From Chamaecrista fasciculata (Eukaryota; Streptophyta; Magnoliopsida; Fabales; Fabaceae), in the NCBI GenBank assembly GCA_003254925.1, contig QANZ01023747.1:1-64000 (forward strand): a stretch of DNA of 64,000 nt. The letters run 5' to 3'. Positions 12,790-25,124 of the stretch are shown piece by piece. Each line of letters opens with the position of its first letter. Positions within the stretch are counted from its first letter, which is position 1. Position numbers and translations under genes: made by a program. The notes beneath the pieces were generated by a model, which had not been told where the DNA came from, searched no databases, and was given only the letters and a program-made list of their open reading frames with translations.

Positions 12790-13019
12790 TTGAATGAAAT
12801 ATTTTTTTTATTATTAATGCTGACGTGGCACGCACAGTTGGCTTTTTTTTTTTCCTACTGCTGACGTGGCACTTAACGTGCCACGTTAGTAGTTAATGGC
12901 TTCAGGGACCAATTTGACTAACGTTAGTAAAATTCGGGGACCTATTTGTCAATTTCCATACATCAGGGACCAATCTGTCAGTGACCCAATAATTCGGGGA
13001 CCAGTTTGGGAGTTTACTC
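12790..13019. mobile_element. One end of a long-TIR MULE
   Basis: Read in reverse it opens GAGTAAACTCCCAAACTGGT, then has repeated 'ggtccc(c/t)gaatt' motifs and the 'ctgacgtggc' / 'gccacgtcag'-type segment typical of the intact MULE TIR at 52703-52924. The opposite end is not visible upstream. The single N at 12220 may have removed it. Confidence 0.6.
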
Positions 13020-13059
13020 ATTATTAAACCAAGCAAAAGAAGAAAGCCAAAACCGAGTC

Positions 13060-13565
13060 AGCGAAACACAAGGCAAATATTCCTATAATCGAACCCTAGG
13101 TGGTCCCTCGTTTTCGTCTGCTGCTTGCTTGTCCACGGAGGTAACCGTGCACCATCACTGACATCAAATTGCCGCCGCTGAAGCTGCCAATCGGTCAAGA
13201 TGCGGCTAAAGTCCATGGGAGCTCCGGGGTAAGCGTTCTGTTATAGTTTTTTTCATTCTCACTGTCGATTTCGCCCATGATCAAGTGTTTGATTAAATTG
13301 TTTGTGTTCATCTTCGAGTGGCCAAAAATACTGTATATCATCTTTGTTTGTCATCAATAGCATCAAAATGCTGCCCATTTTACTCAAAGTCAGTATAGTT
13401 CTCAAATGAATCCGACGATAGTGAATCCGGCGAGAGAGAGAGACTGAGAGAGACAGAGGAGGACAAAGACGAAGCTCACCTAGGGTTTCAATTTGGGAAT
13501 TGTGGCTGACTCAATTTTGGCTTTGTTATGAAGCTTCGTTAAAAATTATACAAAGAGAGGTCTTC
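13060..13565 (+). other. GC-richer segment, possibly a captured first exon
   Basis: The base composition is unlike the flanks. An ATG at about 13200 gives MRLKSMGAPG followed at once by a splice-donor-like GGGGTAAGCG, and the upstream sequence looks like a 5' leader. It lies between two MULE ends, which is the setting of captured host fragments. I do not recognise the gene and cannot show transcription. Confidence 0.3.
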
Positions 13566-13803
13566 TAATACAAATGGGTTTAATTCAGTTTTGGTCCCAA
13601 TTAGCTTACTAGGATGATAAAGTGGCGTTTAACGTACCACATGGGCATTTAACGGCCACGTCATCACTGTTAGTAACAGACATTAGGTAGAGGGACTAAC
13701 GAGTTCACATTTGTAATTTTAGAGGAGCCAAATAGTCTATTTCGAAATAAGAGGGATCAAATAGTCAAAAATGTGAAAAAGGAGGGATCAAATAGTACCT
13801 TTC
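13566..13803. mobile_element. One end of another MULE-like element
   Basis: In reverse it opens AGGTACTATTTGATCCCTCC, followed by 'ctatttgatccctc', 'cgttagtccctc', 'gtgatgacgtggccgttaaa' and 'ggtacgttaaacgcca', the same style as the other long TIRs here. No partner end is identified. Confidence 0.5.
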
Positions 13804-14149
13804 CTCTTTATTTTGTTTCCCTCCTCCATTTTCTCTCCCAAACAGATCCTTAAGGGTTTGTTTGGATTTAAGGAGGAGGAGGGGAGGGAGGAGATTATAG
13901 GGGGGAGGGAAGGGGAGAGAATGAGGGATTAATCCTCTCAATCTCTCCCCTTGTTTGGATTATCAAAAAACTGAAGTAGAGGACATTGAAGGATTAAGTT
14001 ATGACATTAGTGTCAATTTACTATTTTACCCCCTTTTAACATTGTTTAGAAAATTTTAAAAAATATGACTTTTTTTAATATAAAGATTAAGCAATATCAG
14101 ATTAATTATTTAATTAATATAAATAAATCAATAAAAATATGTTAATTTT

Positions 14150-15056
14150 TCTAATCGAGCCTAATTTTTACTACCAAGCCAGGCCGAGTCGATTTTTTCC
14201 AACCGGGCAGGGCAGAGCCGAATTTTTGCGATCGGGCTGGCCCGAGCCAAATTTTTACGTCCGGGTCGGGCCAAGCCTAATTTTTCCGACTGGGCTGGCT
14301 CGAGCCGAATCTTTTCGACAGGCCGGCCTGAACCCAATTTTTCGATTGGGCCAGCCTAAATTAAATTTTGTCGACCAGGCCGGCCCAAGCTAAATTTTTT
14401 CGACCGGACTGGCCGGAGCCGAAATTTTTTCGACTGGGCCGGCTCGAGACAAATTTTTTCGACAGGGTCGGCCCGAGCCGAATTTTTCCGACCGGGCTGG
14501 TCCGAGACAAATTTTTCCGACCGGGCCGGCCCGAGTCGTTTTTTTTCCAATCGGGCAGGGCAAAGTCGAATTTTTGCGATCAGGCCGGCCCGAGCCAAAT
14601 TTTTACGTTCGGGTCGGGCCGAGCCGAATTTTTCCGACCGGGCCGGCTCAAGCCGAATCTTTTCGATCGGGCCAGCCTAAATTAAATTTTGTCGACCAGG
14701 CCAGCCCAAGCTGAATTTTTTCGACCGAGCCGGCTCGAGACAAATTTTTTTGACAAGGCCGGCCCGAGCCGAATTTTTTCGACCGGGCCGGTCCGAGACA
14801 AATTTTTTTGACCGGGCCGGCCCGAGTCGAATTTTTCCGACAAGGCCAGCCCCGAGTCAAATTTTTTCGACAAGGCCGGCCCGAGTCGTATTTTTTTGAC
14901 CAGGTCGGCATGGGCCGATTTTTCCTGATCGGGCCGGCCCGAGACGAATTTTTCCTACAGGCTAGCCCGAGCCGAATTTTTTTCCGACCGAGTTGGCCTG
15001 AGCTGATTTTTCCCGACCGGGCTGGCCCGAACCAAATTTTTCGAGGCGGGTCCAAA
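14150..15056. repeat. GC-rich minisatellite, about 30-bp period
   Basis: About 30 units of a roughly 30-bp motif of the form GGCCGGCCCGAGCCGAATTT followed by TTCGACC, with point variation between units. Each unit alternates a self-complementary GC half with an A/T-rich half. Confidence 0.92.
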
Positions 15057-15063
15057 AGAAAAA

Positions 15064-15390
15064 AATAGTTTGAGGACCAAAGTAATCCCATAATTTGAGG
15101 ACAAAAACAAAAACATAGTTTGAGGACCAAAATGGAATAAGAAATAGTTTGAGAACCAAAATAAAATAAAAAATAGTTTGAGGACCAAAATAAAATAAAA
15201 AATAGTTTGAGGACCAAAATAAAATAAAAAAAATAGTTTGAGGACCAAAATAAAACAAAAAATAGTTTGAGAATCAAAAGAAACAAAGATTACTTTGAGG
15301 ACCAAAATAATCCCATAATTTGAGGACCTAAACATAACAAAAAAATAACTAGAGGACCAAAATGAAACTAACCTCATAGTTTGAAGACCA
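15064..15390. repeat. AT-rich minisatellite, 27-30-bp period
   Basis: About 12 units of the form AATAGTTTGAGGACCAAAAT plus A/T-rich filler, directly following the GC-rich array inside the same element. Confidence 0.9.
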
Positions 15391-15816
15391 TAATGACAAT
15401 TTAAATTAAAAATTGTTAAAAAAAAAAGGGGGAGAGTTCTAAAATCCTATGAAATATCCCAAATTGGGGTATTTCAAATTTGCACTACAATTGAAATCCT
15501 CCCTCATCCTCCTTTCTCTCCTCCTTCATTATCTCTCTCCCCAAACAAGTGGGAGAGTTCTCTAATCTCCCCCTTCCCTCCCTTTCTCCCCCAATCTCCC
15601 CAATCCAAACACACCCTTACCTATCACCACAAAGGACTAATAGTCCGAAACTAAAAAAGTGTAAAAAAAAAATAGGTAAATCTATGATGTAACTTGTATC
15701 ACCTAATTAAGGAGTGAGGTGGCATAATTTTTATTGTTTACCCAAAGAAGATATATAGTGAAAAGTCAAAAGTGAATTCAAGAAGTGTAAAAAAAATGTA
15801 AATAAATATATAGGTA

Positions 15817-16057
15817 GGGTGAGTCTAAGATGCAAAGTTTGATTTTGACATGGGATACAAATGCTGATGTGGCATAATTATAGCCATTGATATAATTTAA
15901 TGCTGAAAAATAATAAAAAATTAATAAATTTTTTAACCAATCACAACTGTGTATAGAGTCACAACACTACTTACATATTCCACGTGTCATTATTTTATTG
16001 GCTCATGACCCATTGCATCCCATGTCAAGAATCAAACTTTGCATTATAGACTTACCC
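15817..16057. mobile_element. MITE with 47-bp TIRs and perfect 9-bp TSD
   Basis: The left end GGGTGAGTCTAAGATGCAAA is matched in reverse by GGGTAAGTCTATAATGCAAA, and similarity continues for about 47 bp ('gtttgatt', 'gacatgggat'). ATATAGGTA occurs exactly at 15808-15816 and 16058-16066. A 9-bp duplication points to a MULE-derived MITE. A truncated relative lies at 37556-37676. Confidence 0.88.
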
Positions 16058-16066
16058 ATATAGGTA

Positions 16067-18651
16067 AGCTGGTTAATTAGGCTCAAAATTTTAAAACAAG
16101 CCAAACTCAAACTACTACGGATCTATTTTTTAAAACCAAAACCAATAAAAATCTACATGTTGAGTTGATTTTGGCAGGTTGGTGAGTTAGCAACTACTGA
16201 ACACCCCGATTTCCTAATCCAAACACAATTAGAGTAATTTCACATTTATGACCCGTAAGAAACGTTTTATTTTGAACTTTTATTTTCTATTAATAATATT
16301 GGTGATGTTAGGTAGTGGGAAAGGGAGAAGGAGACCAAAACAGTATCCCACTTTAAGGTTCAATACACTAATAGACACATTAAGGTATATAAATCAATCA
16401 GATCGAAGGATCACAAGGAGAAAGTTAATTAATTAATTAAGACTAAGAATATTATTGAAATCAAAGGCAACAGTAGAGAGTGTAATTAAGACAGTGAAAG
16501 TAGTAGTTATAATAATCCTTAAATTCATTGCTGAGAGAAATGGTCCTGCATGCTGATATAAAGGCACACTTTGAAACAGGACCACCTCAGAATGATCCAA
16601 TTGCTCATAGGACCAACTGAATAAACCATATCATTGATCCATAGCTTTCTCCTTATCTACACAATACACTATTCCCTTCAACCGTTTAACTATAACAACA
16701 TATACACACACAGCCCACATATAGTACACCCCCACACTAGTAACCAAATTTTGTATTTAGTCATGAGATGTTCAATATCAGACCCGGACTTAACTAACTT
16801 AAACTTTTCTTCGTTAAAAAAAGAACGTGAATAAATTTTGTATTTAAGTTATGACTTGTTACTTATCAGTATGCTAACCAACAAAAGCGTTCGTTTGGAT
16901 GGTAGAAAATGAAAAATGCAAATAGAAATGGTCCCTGAAACTAACCACTTACACAATTTTTTGGATGTTATTTTATGATTTATGATCATTGTTTGGGTGG
17001 CTAGTTACACAAGCGCATGCTGCTTTCTGTGTCGTCTCTATCAGCCTCTAATATGAGATGAAAACTGAAAGACCACCTCTTTAATTATCTCTATCAGCTC
17101 TTTATTGCTCCATGTTTAATGACACTGAGGAGTAGTTGCATATATATATATAATACTATATATGTGGTAGCCATCTGAGTTGTAGCATTTAATTAATCTA
17201 CTCCTGCCAGATAATAAAATGTCAGCAAAACTTTGCTTTACACTTCATCACACTGCAAAAGACGGCTAGTATCTTTTCTTTGTCGTCCCTTCCCTTTGTT
17301 GTCTCTTAATATAGTCCCTCAATATACTTTTCCTCATCATCTTTGTCCTTTTTAGAAGACCAATGATTTTTTTTTTCAAAATTGTGGAGAAGAAATAACT
17401 ATCTCTCGAGGGATTAAATTGTGATAGTATTTAGATAGCAAATTGAGAAACTAGTAAACTTAAGGAAATCAAACTAAGGAGTTTGGTTTACATGAGTTTC
17501 TAGTCCCTGCTTGTTTACAGGCGATGAGAGATAATTTTTAAGGGGTTGCTTTTTGGCGTTGCAGTGTAGTCTCTACTTGTTTTTCGTTTTTTTTTTAAAA
17601 TATATATATATATACAATGTACCACCCATCTCAATTTAGAAGATCCAAAACTGAACTCTCATGACATTTTGAAAAGACAGAGAAGAAATCCATCTGTCAC
17701 ACTAGCTACATCACTAACACATGGAGTAAAGCCCAAAAGGTTGTGCTTTTAGATAAATCCTTAGATAATTTCAATACAAAGTTCAATAGCTATACTATTG
17801 TATAGGATGATATATAATTCTACTCTGTTGGACAAAAATATTGTTGTGCCACTTAATTGTCAAAAACGGATTGTTCAATAAATCAAAAAAAATATTTAAC
17901 TCCAACTACTATGCAAATATTCCCTAAATTCTGAAAAGCAACAAAATATCCCTTAAAATTTTCATTTTTTGCAAATAACTTCTTTCAATAAAATCCATTG
18001 AAAAAAGTAACTTTTTTCTACTATTACAAAGATAATTAATTTTTTTTAATTAATATATAATACAACAATCATAAAATTGTAATATATATATATATATATA
18101 TATATAATTTCTTAATAAAAATCTTAATAATAAGTTCACTGTTCAGAGTCTTTCATTAATTTTTAAAGTCAAAGCAATAACAAGGATATTCCTAATGGAA
18201 CATCTTTCACAATTTTTGAAGAGATAGTTCACGGATATGTAATTCTAAATAATTTTTTACACTAATTAAAATTTCAAGAGATTTTTTTACCAAAAAAAAA
18301 AATTTCAAGAGATTTTGTATATTTTAGTATTATCCAAATCCTAATCTACCCGAAAAGAGACACTTCAGCATTTCAAAGCTAAAGACTTTCTATTTAACTC
18401 TACTCTTTGACAAAACGAAAAAACAAGCCCAACAACAACCCCAGCCCTCCTATTAGTACGCTTTTGCTTTAGTTTCCATGAGAAATTAGGAAACTCACTC
18501 CTGCTAATTCTGTTCCAAAATTCACCCAATTAAATAATAAAAGTAAAACATGTCAGAATTTGCTGGTTATACTTTTTTTATCTGTAGCCTAGAGTTAGAT
18601 TCTGTATGCTGGTGTGGGTGGCTGCGCAGACTTTTTTTTGTTTGTTTTATT
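16067..18651. other. Intergenic DNA downstream of the TMEM131-like gene
   Basis: AT-rich, with (AT)n at 18082-18106 and other short AT runs. No coding or RNA gene is recognised. Confidence 0.5.
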
Positions 18652-18658
18652 TTTGTTT

Positions 18659-18925
18659 GAGTAAACTAACAATTTGATCTCTGAAAGATTACCAAACTTA
18701 CAACTCAGTCCCTGAAAGATTGAAATGTACAGTTTAATCCCTGAAAGATCAAAATAGTATACTAATTAGTCCTTTTTATGGACTAAATAGTATACCCTTT
18801 TAATCTTCCAGAGACTAAAAAGTATATCGTTTTGATCTTCCAAGGACTAATCTGTACAATTCAATCTTTCATGGACTGAGTTGTCAGCTCGGTAATCTTT
18901 TAATGACCAAATTGTTAGTTTACTC
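18659..18925. mobile_element. Foldback MITE, GAGTAAAC family, in the gene's 3' flank
   Basis: Nearly the whole element is one inverted repeat: GAGTAAACTAACAATTTG on the left and the same 18 bases in reverse on the right, followed by mirrored 'gaaagattacc', 'caactcagtcc' and 'gaaagattgaa' blocks. TTTGTTT flanks both sides (18652-18658, 18926-18932). It ends 84 bp from the TMEM131-like stop codon, so it may lie in the 3' UTR. Confidence 0.85.
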
Positions 18926-19009
18926 TTTGTTTTGTGTTCTTAATTCAACAAAGCACTAGATGGTGGCAGTAGAGACAGAGAAAAGTTAACTAACTTTTTT
19001 GTTATTTTT

Positions 19010-22000
19010 TTAACCTTCTTGAGAGATTGCCATCAAGGTTAGCGGACCCCTTACAAAAAAGCTGTCGAAATTGTTTTCTGCAGGACTAGACTTCATGGGA
19101 GTAACATATGTAGGAACTAACAAATGAAGTCCAGAAAAATGGCCACCCCATATATCATATGCATACTCATCTGCCAGCCCTGCTTCTTGTGCTTTCACAT
19201 CTATTTTGTACCCAGGAGCGCGAGCATGTGGAGGAACGGTAGATGTTGACGCCAAGGAGGAAGACGATGGAGGATCACCAAGCAATGAAGGAGTCTCAAT
19301 GTGTTTACTAGCAGCTGTTCTTGAAGTTGAATGCCGCCCTTGAGGCGGAGACAGTTTATGATAGCCCTTCACTTGAACCTTTGCAGCAGCAGAAGCAGAA
19401 GCTTGACCATCGTCAAAATGCGGGTTAGAATCTTGTGTACTCGAAGAACGAGCCTCGAGGGGTTGCTCTACATCAGGAGACAATGACCAGTTACATTTAG
19501 ATGCTCCAGAGGTGATTGGGGATAAAGGAGATGAGGGTGTAGAGTTCCCACTTTGACTGCTTGAAACTTCAGTCAATCCTGCTAGTTTTGCCGAGAGACT
19601 CTTTCTCTTCCTCCTCTTTCCCCTTTCTTTTCCGGTTTTGACCGTGAGACTACCCAACGGAGATGCTCCTACTGCATCAGAGCTTGGAGTTATGGTGGAC
19701 GGTGACGTATGACTGATCTGTTTATGGCTTTCTGGAGCTTGCATTTGCTGACCTTGACAGTAAGAACAGATGCCGTCAGAGGCCTGCATTGCCGAAGTTG
19801 TGCCTTTCCCAACCGAACATAGCAGATGATTCATCTTGTCAGACATTGATAACTTGCTCTTTCTATGGTTATGACGTAGCATAGGAGTATTTTCAGCACT
19901 TTTTATGGAGGTGCCGATGGAGCTATGATCAACCGTGCAATAGTGATCCATGGAATCCAATGGCGTCGTTGAAGGAATTATAAGGCAGAACAACATAAAA
20001 AATAAGGATGCCACAAGAAAGAATCCAATGACGAGTTTTTTCACTAGCATCCAAAACATGGATTCCTTACAGTTACTGAGCATGTCATAAGGGAAACTCG
20101 CCTTCATGGGTATCAGAAAAATACCTGTAGCCAAGGCAATTTCGAGATCTCGATGTACCATGGCTGCAGAATAATCTGTCTGGTATGATATCAGAAGCTT
20201 CCTTGACTCCCCAGGTTCCAGAACAAAACCTCTACAAGAATGAACTTTAAAACCATCCAATCCACATTCCCTTCCCGAAACTCTGATTCTTCTCACCTCG
20301 AGCGGCAAGTCTCCCGTGTTCTTGGCATAGATCTCTTTCACTAATGAATGTGAACAGGCAGAAGCCATCTCTTTCATGTGGAGTAAGGCATATGAGAGAG
20401 AGAAGTTGAGGGGCCTCGGCATTTGAAGATCGAAATCTAAACTCTGTACATGCTCAGACTTCTCAAGCAAGACTAGCGAAAGCGACCCTCCAAATCCCCT
20501 TAAAGATAACCATTCAACACCAGAAACGTTGTTCCTTATTAAAGCAGAACCACTCCACCGACATCTATCCGACGGATAAAAAATTATGGGCCCTAAAGAT
20601 ACATGACCGTGAGGGTGCACAAATGCCTCTGTTACAGCAGCCTCTGGTATTGAGAATCCGTACTTTGTCGGAGGAGTTGACTCATCTAAAACCAAATTAC
20701 CAGATGATGAGGGGCGCACTAAACCATCTGGACCCTTGCATTGATCAATTATTTCTCCTGAGTTCAAGATGAGCTGCATTATAACTGGATGTTGGCTAGG
20801 ATTTTTTACAGTGACCCACTGAGAAACATAACTTCCAACTTGAATCATCGGGAACAACACCTCGCGGTCTTCAAGCACAGACATCCCACCAGTGGTCCCT
20901 TGAGACACCCAGTTTCCAAGCACGAGTTCTTCAACATCTTCCGTCTCAATAACCTACAGATACAAATAGCAGAAGATTTGGTTTCTATGATTCAGCAAAA
21001 GAAGTGTAATTCATATTTCATAATATATATTCAGGCAACATAAGAAAATCTAACTCCAGCAGAATACCAAGTGGATTTTCATTGGTGCATATTTTCCATA
21101 TAAAAAAATGTTAGCCAATTTGCTGAAGTACAAATGGCAAACAAAGGAAAGATGGTGACCATGAAAGTTGTTTAAAGAGACAGGCAATAATAAAATCTAC
21201 CAAATGTCTTATAAAATGTTAATAGGGGCTTGAAAATTTTTAAAGAAAATAATACAAAAGCATCACCTATGCCCATATGGAAGCAGATCGCTACATGATC
21301 CTGCAGGGCAATTGCTGCACATTGTACAAATTACCCGCTTGAAGCTTCCAAATTAAAGCAACCAATTAAGAGAGATTTCCCAGTTTTATTTGTATCAAAA
21401 AGAGGGCAACATATATGAAAATATATGATATTGTTCATTCCATCACCTGTTTTTCTTTCCTAAAATGTTTTGATTATATTGAAATTGCTAAGAATCCTTA
21501 ACCTAGAGCATCACAGTGTCTTGTCCCTAAAGCCAGTCATCCTCTTGGTTCTCTGGCATTGGCTCTACAGATCTTGAAACTCAGACTCAGATTCTTGAAA
21601 TCAAGTAACTTAGATAAATGCATTGTTCATCCGGAATAATGCATTGGCCATTCAAATTAAATACTAAGTGCCCATTCATTAATACACTCCTAACACATAC
21701 CATGCGACACAAATAACTCGTGAGAGAAAAATGCTCATAGAACATTAGTTAACAGTAGTTGTCTAACTTGATATTTTATGAAAGAATGTCACTTGGAACA
21801 ACTAGATTAAGTTTCCATTCCTTTTAGTTTAAAAACAAAAAGGGTGGGGAGAGGGGAAATGCTGCTGCTCTTCCACATTTTCATAAAACTCAGTAGTCAA
21901 AATTTTGTATCCCTGAGTCCCCAAAATAGAGTCAAGAATTGATTCAAATAAAACAAAGATTGCAAATTAAACCAAGAAAACTCTTGCATACCTTGACATG

Positions 22001-24770
22001 TGGTGGCACCTGCATGCTTCTGCCCACATACCCTGCCCTCAAATCTCCAGATTCACTGTATCCAGGCTTGTGTTCTAATCCAACAGATGAAAGCCTCTGG
22101 TGCCCAAAACACATATATAGTATATCCTCACACTGAATCTCAATCTGGGGACTAGTTGAGTCATTTGTAAGAATGAGCAGTTTGCAGTTATCTCGCAAAT
22201 CAGACACTTCAGGTGGCAAGCCATGTAATTTGTTATGCATGTTACTACAATAAATGATTGCAATTTGTGTGACAGTATTGGGGAAAAGTAGTAAGCCTTC
22301 CATGTATTTGATATGAAAAATCTCAGTGTCAGCAACTTCTACAACTTTAACAAAGCTTGAAAGATAAGGGGCATCATTTCTTATGGAGATAGTGATAACA
22401 GTTTCACCACCATCACATGGTGTTAGAGCCTCAAGAGTTGCTGAAACATACATACCAACCGTGTCATGGGCAGAACTGCTAGTTACTGCAGCCTCAATAG
22501 GAACCATAACAGTATCAGCCTTGTCCTGTGAGGACCTCAGTACACGCAGACAAAATGCACCAACAATTTTTCCCTCCAATCCCACCGAAATATCTATCTC
22601 TATGAGAGTTCCAGAGCTATGAGGACTAACCTCCCAGTTCCTATGGGGCCTAATTGCTACTACTGGTGAACCTATTTGGTCACTCTTCACAACCAAACGA
22701 TCCTTAGCAGTTGGAAAGAAAAGGTGATCAAAGGCATGAAAATCATTTATGCTACAAATTGCTTCAGTTTCAACAGAATTATGCCCCAAGGAAACAGAAA
22801 TCCAAGCAGTTATTTCATCAACATAAAGGGTTTCATCAAAGGAATTGAACAATGAAAAATTCTTGCTCAACCTTCCACCGGGAGAAATTTCCAGACCTAG
22901 CATGGGTTGAATTCCATAGGGAGACTCAGTAGCATATCCTTTGGCCTCTATAAAAAATCCACCATAACTTGTTTGCAAAATCAGGTGAGCAGAAGACAAG
23001 CCCAGAAATCTAGGGAAGAAAATAAAAGAAATTAAAGCTGATTCACCAGGTCCTAGTGAAACTTCACTAAAGTTACACGGATAAAACTGTACGTCAGTGC
23101 TGAAGGGCTCATAAAGGTGTAATATGCCGTCATTGCATGTATTTTCCACGGTTATGAAAGCCACTGAAGGAGAGTAAACATCTTTTTGTCCCCAGTCAAG
23201 TACAGTAGGGGTGATTCTTACATTGGGCGAGAAGGAACTTGACTCAGATATCTCAGAGTTCTTTGGCAAAAAATGTTTTGTTTTCTGTTTATGTAAAGAT
23301 CCTCCACAGGAAGAAATGTCATCTTCATCTTTATGACTATTCCCAGTTTGAAATGATGAAACATCATTAATTCCTTCTCTTGATTTCAAAGAACAAGAAA
23401 CAATAGCTCCATTGAGTAGCTTAAACATACCATAGTCAGATGACCAGCTTTTGTTACTTGCCTGCTGTCCATCTTGTGTTAGTTCTACACGTAATGAACC
23501 ACTGTGCCGACTTCCAGAATCTTCTAAAGAAACTTCTTTCAGATTTTTCTCCTTTTCTGAATGTCCAGATAATGTTGAAGGAAAGCAGAATGAATGAGTA
23601 TTTGGACACACATTTTTGAAACTGTTATGGGTTCTTGGAGCTCCATAGCCTATGTTAGTGTCACTAACGGTAACAACGCTATCTGAAAGATCCAAATTGT
23701 AACTTTGCCCAAAAGACACACAAGCATCATATTCAGGTGGATTTTGTATCCAATTTGCACAGCATGGTCCATACGCAGCAAAGCAAAAGAAGGAACTTGA
23801 CAGAACCAAAAGACAGTTGAATGCTTTGGCCGGGTGAATTAATCTCCTATTGAAACCACAAATACATGTTAAGAACTTTCTCCACTCTACATAAAAATTG
23901 TATACAAAACAAATACAGCATAGCCCAGGTCCAAATTGAAAAAAGAAAATAATAGAGTTTGACGGCCAGACAGAGCATTGATAAAGCAGCCAATTTTTAC
24001 CAACTATCATTTCACATTATTTCATTTCAGTTTGACGGCCAGACAGAGCATTGTACTAAAAGACAAAAAGAATTACAATGCCTTCTTTGAAATGAAATCA
24101 AAAGATACTTAAAAATAATAAAAAGTATATGCATGATATAACAAATGGAAACAGAGACAGTGCATGGTTATGCCACCAAAAGTTAACCAAACGCAGATAC
24201 AGATTACTAGAATGACTATAGAAAATTCATTTGTTTGACGTTAGATTTCAAACAACATATAGAAAACGTACAAAAAGATATAAAAGGGAGATAAGTCAGA
24301 AATTAACTTTGCATGCCAGAATTAGAAGGCGTATTCATTTTTATCCGCACCGTTGAGCAAAAAGACCAAGTGCTTATCATTCACCAACCCTCAACTATAC
24401 TACAAGCACCTAGTCAACGAAAGTAATAGCAAAATCGCAATCGCTTCTTTAAACAGAGCGTTCTACTCAACCCACCCAGAATCACTGACCCAAGTACAAA
24501 TATAACCCACTCAACAGACTCAATCAAAAACAAACACAGACTTTCCTTTCTCCCTCTCAATACGAAATAGGAAAGGGGAGAAAAAGATTTTAATCAAACA
24601 AGGCAAAAGAAGTCACGGGAACTTGATAGCAAAAACAAGCCCCCCAACCCCAACCTCAAGTCTCAACTTCCAAAAACGGCAAAAGACAGAAATTTTAGGA
24701 AAATAAAGATATACCCATAGAGAAGAAAGTCAAGAAACACAAGAAGACAAAGCACAGATACTGGGGACAT
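19010..24770 (-). CDS. TMEM131-like type I membrane protein, three exons
   Basis: Exons are 24715-24770, 21992-23846 and 19010-20953, all joined by GT..AG introns (23847-24714, 20954-21991) with phases that fit, giving 1284 residues. Plant TMEM131-like proteins are about this size. Exon 1 gives a hydrophobic signal-like N terminus (MSPVSVLCLLVFLDFLLYG). Residues about 130-630 hold the TMEM131-like N-terminal region, with beta-rich repeats such as TPTVLDWGQKDVYSPSVAFI. The second junction reads PPHVK|VIETEDVEELVLGNW, as expected for the family. One membrane helix lies at about 939-965, followed by a Ser/Pro-rich cytosolic tail ending near YDIWGGHFSGLHLL. Animal and yeast relatives work in secretory cargo export, and the plant role is not settled. 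An alternative ATG at 24909 with a donor at 24850 also joins exon 2 in phase. The exon structure is strong and the exact start less so. Confidence 0.9.
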
Positions 24771-24909
24771 ATTTCTGAAGCCGTGAAAAGCAGAAATGAA
24801 TGAAGAAGAAGAAGAAGAAAAGTATGAAGAAAAGAGTAAAATGGAGATACCAGTGGAAGAACAAATAGAGTAGCTTGGAAGCTCTGATGATTAGGGTTTG
24901 GAGCTCCAT
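24715..24909 (-). other. Two competing first exons of the TMEM131-like gene
   Basis: ATG at 24770 runs to donor GTATAT (intron from 24714). ATG at 24909 runs to donor GTATCT (intron from 24850). Both leave two bases of a codon and fit the acceptor at 23847 without shifting the frame. The products begin MSPVSVLCLL or MELQTLIIRA, and both are hydrophobic enough for targeting. A further short upstream frame (MGFSLSLSWSSKP) precedes them. I prefer 24770 for its better signal peptide, but the sequence does not decide. Confidence 0.5.
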
Positions 24910-25124
24910 GACAGAGAAAGCGAGAAACCCATAAGAGGGTAGAGCGAAAATTTTTGAAGGGTGTGTGTATTCTTACTTCTGAGTAGTAATACTGCGCTTG
25001 AAACCCAAGCACACCCGATAGAAAGCGAATGAATGGTCCCAAAGAAATGAAATACAACGAAGAAAGAAGCGAAAGAGAGAAAGCAGAGTGAAAAATGCTG
25101 GAATTTACAGTGAGTGGTGGCAAG

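Larger units (their letters stand above)
13854..15616 (+). mobile_element. Non-coding Tourist/PIF-Harbinger-like element carrying minisatellites
   Basis: The ends are inverted: GGGTTTGTTTGGATT on the left and, in reverse, GGGTGTGTTTGGATT on the right, the PIF/Harbinger (Tourist) type, with TTA next to the right end and TTAA next to the left. The terminal about 100 bp are almost pure purine on the left and pyrimidine on the right. The interior holds two tandem arrays and no transposase. Long open frames across the arrays are a by-product of the repeats. 11754-12219 is a partial second copy. Confidence 0.65.
11264..16230. other. Nested transposon stack (outer frame inferred)
   Basis: Outermost, 'tatgtttagatgaggaaatt' near 11266 and 'gatttcctaatccaaacaca' near 16209 are roughly inverted, as are 'aggggtgttt' (11364) and 'gaacacccc' (about 16200). 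This suggests a MITE hit by a hAT-like element, which was then filled by the elements listed separately inside. A hairpin with arms AAGTAATTTTTGGAGGT / ACCTCCAAAAATTACTT lies at 11298-11346. No matching target duplications are visible for the outer layers, so the nesting order is inference. Confidence 0.35.

Noticed and set aside
13178-13205. miR167-like string (TGAAGCTGCC)
   Set aside because: Only ten bases match and no hairpin surrounds it. I saw no convincing match to other common plant microRNAs by eye.
14368-15377. Long open frames across the minisatellites (up to about 212 codons)
   Set aside because: They arise because repeat units near 30 bp keep a frame open on both strands. The predicted proteins are simple repeats with no domain.
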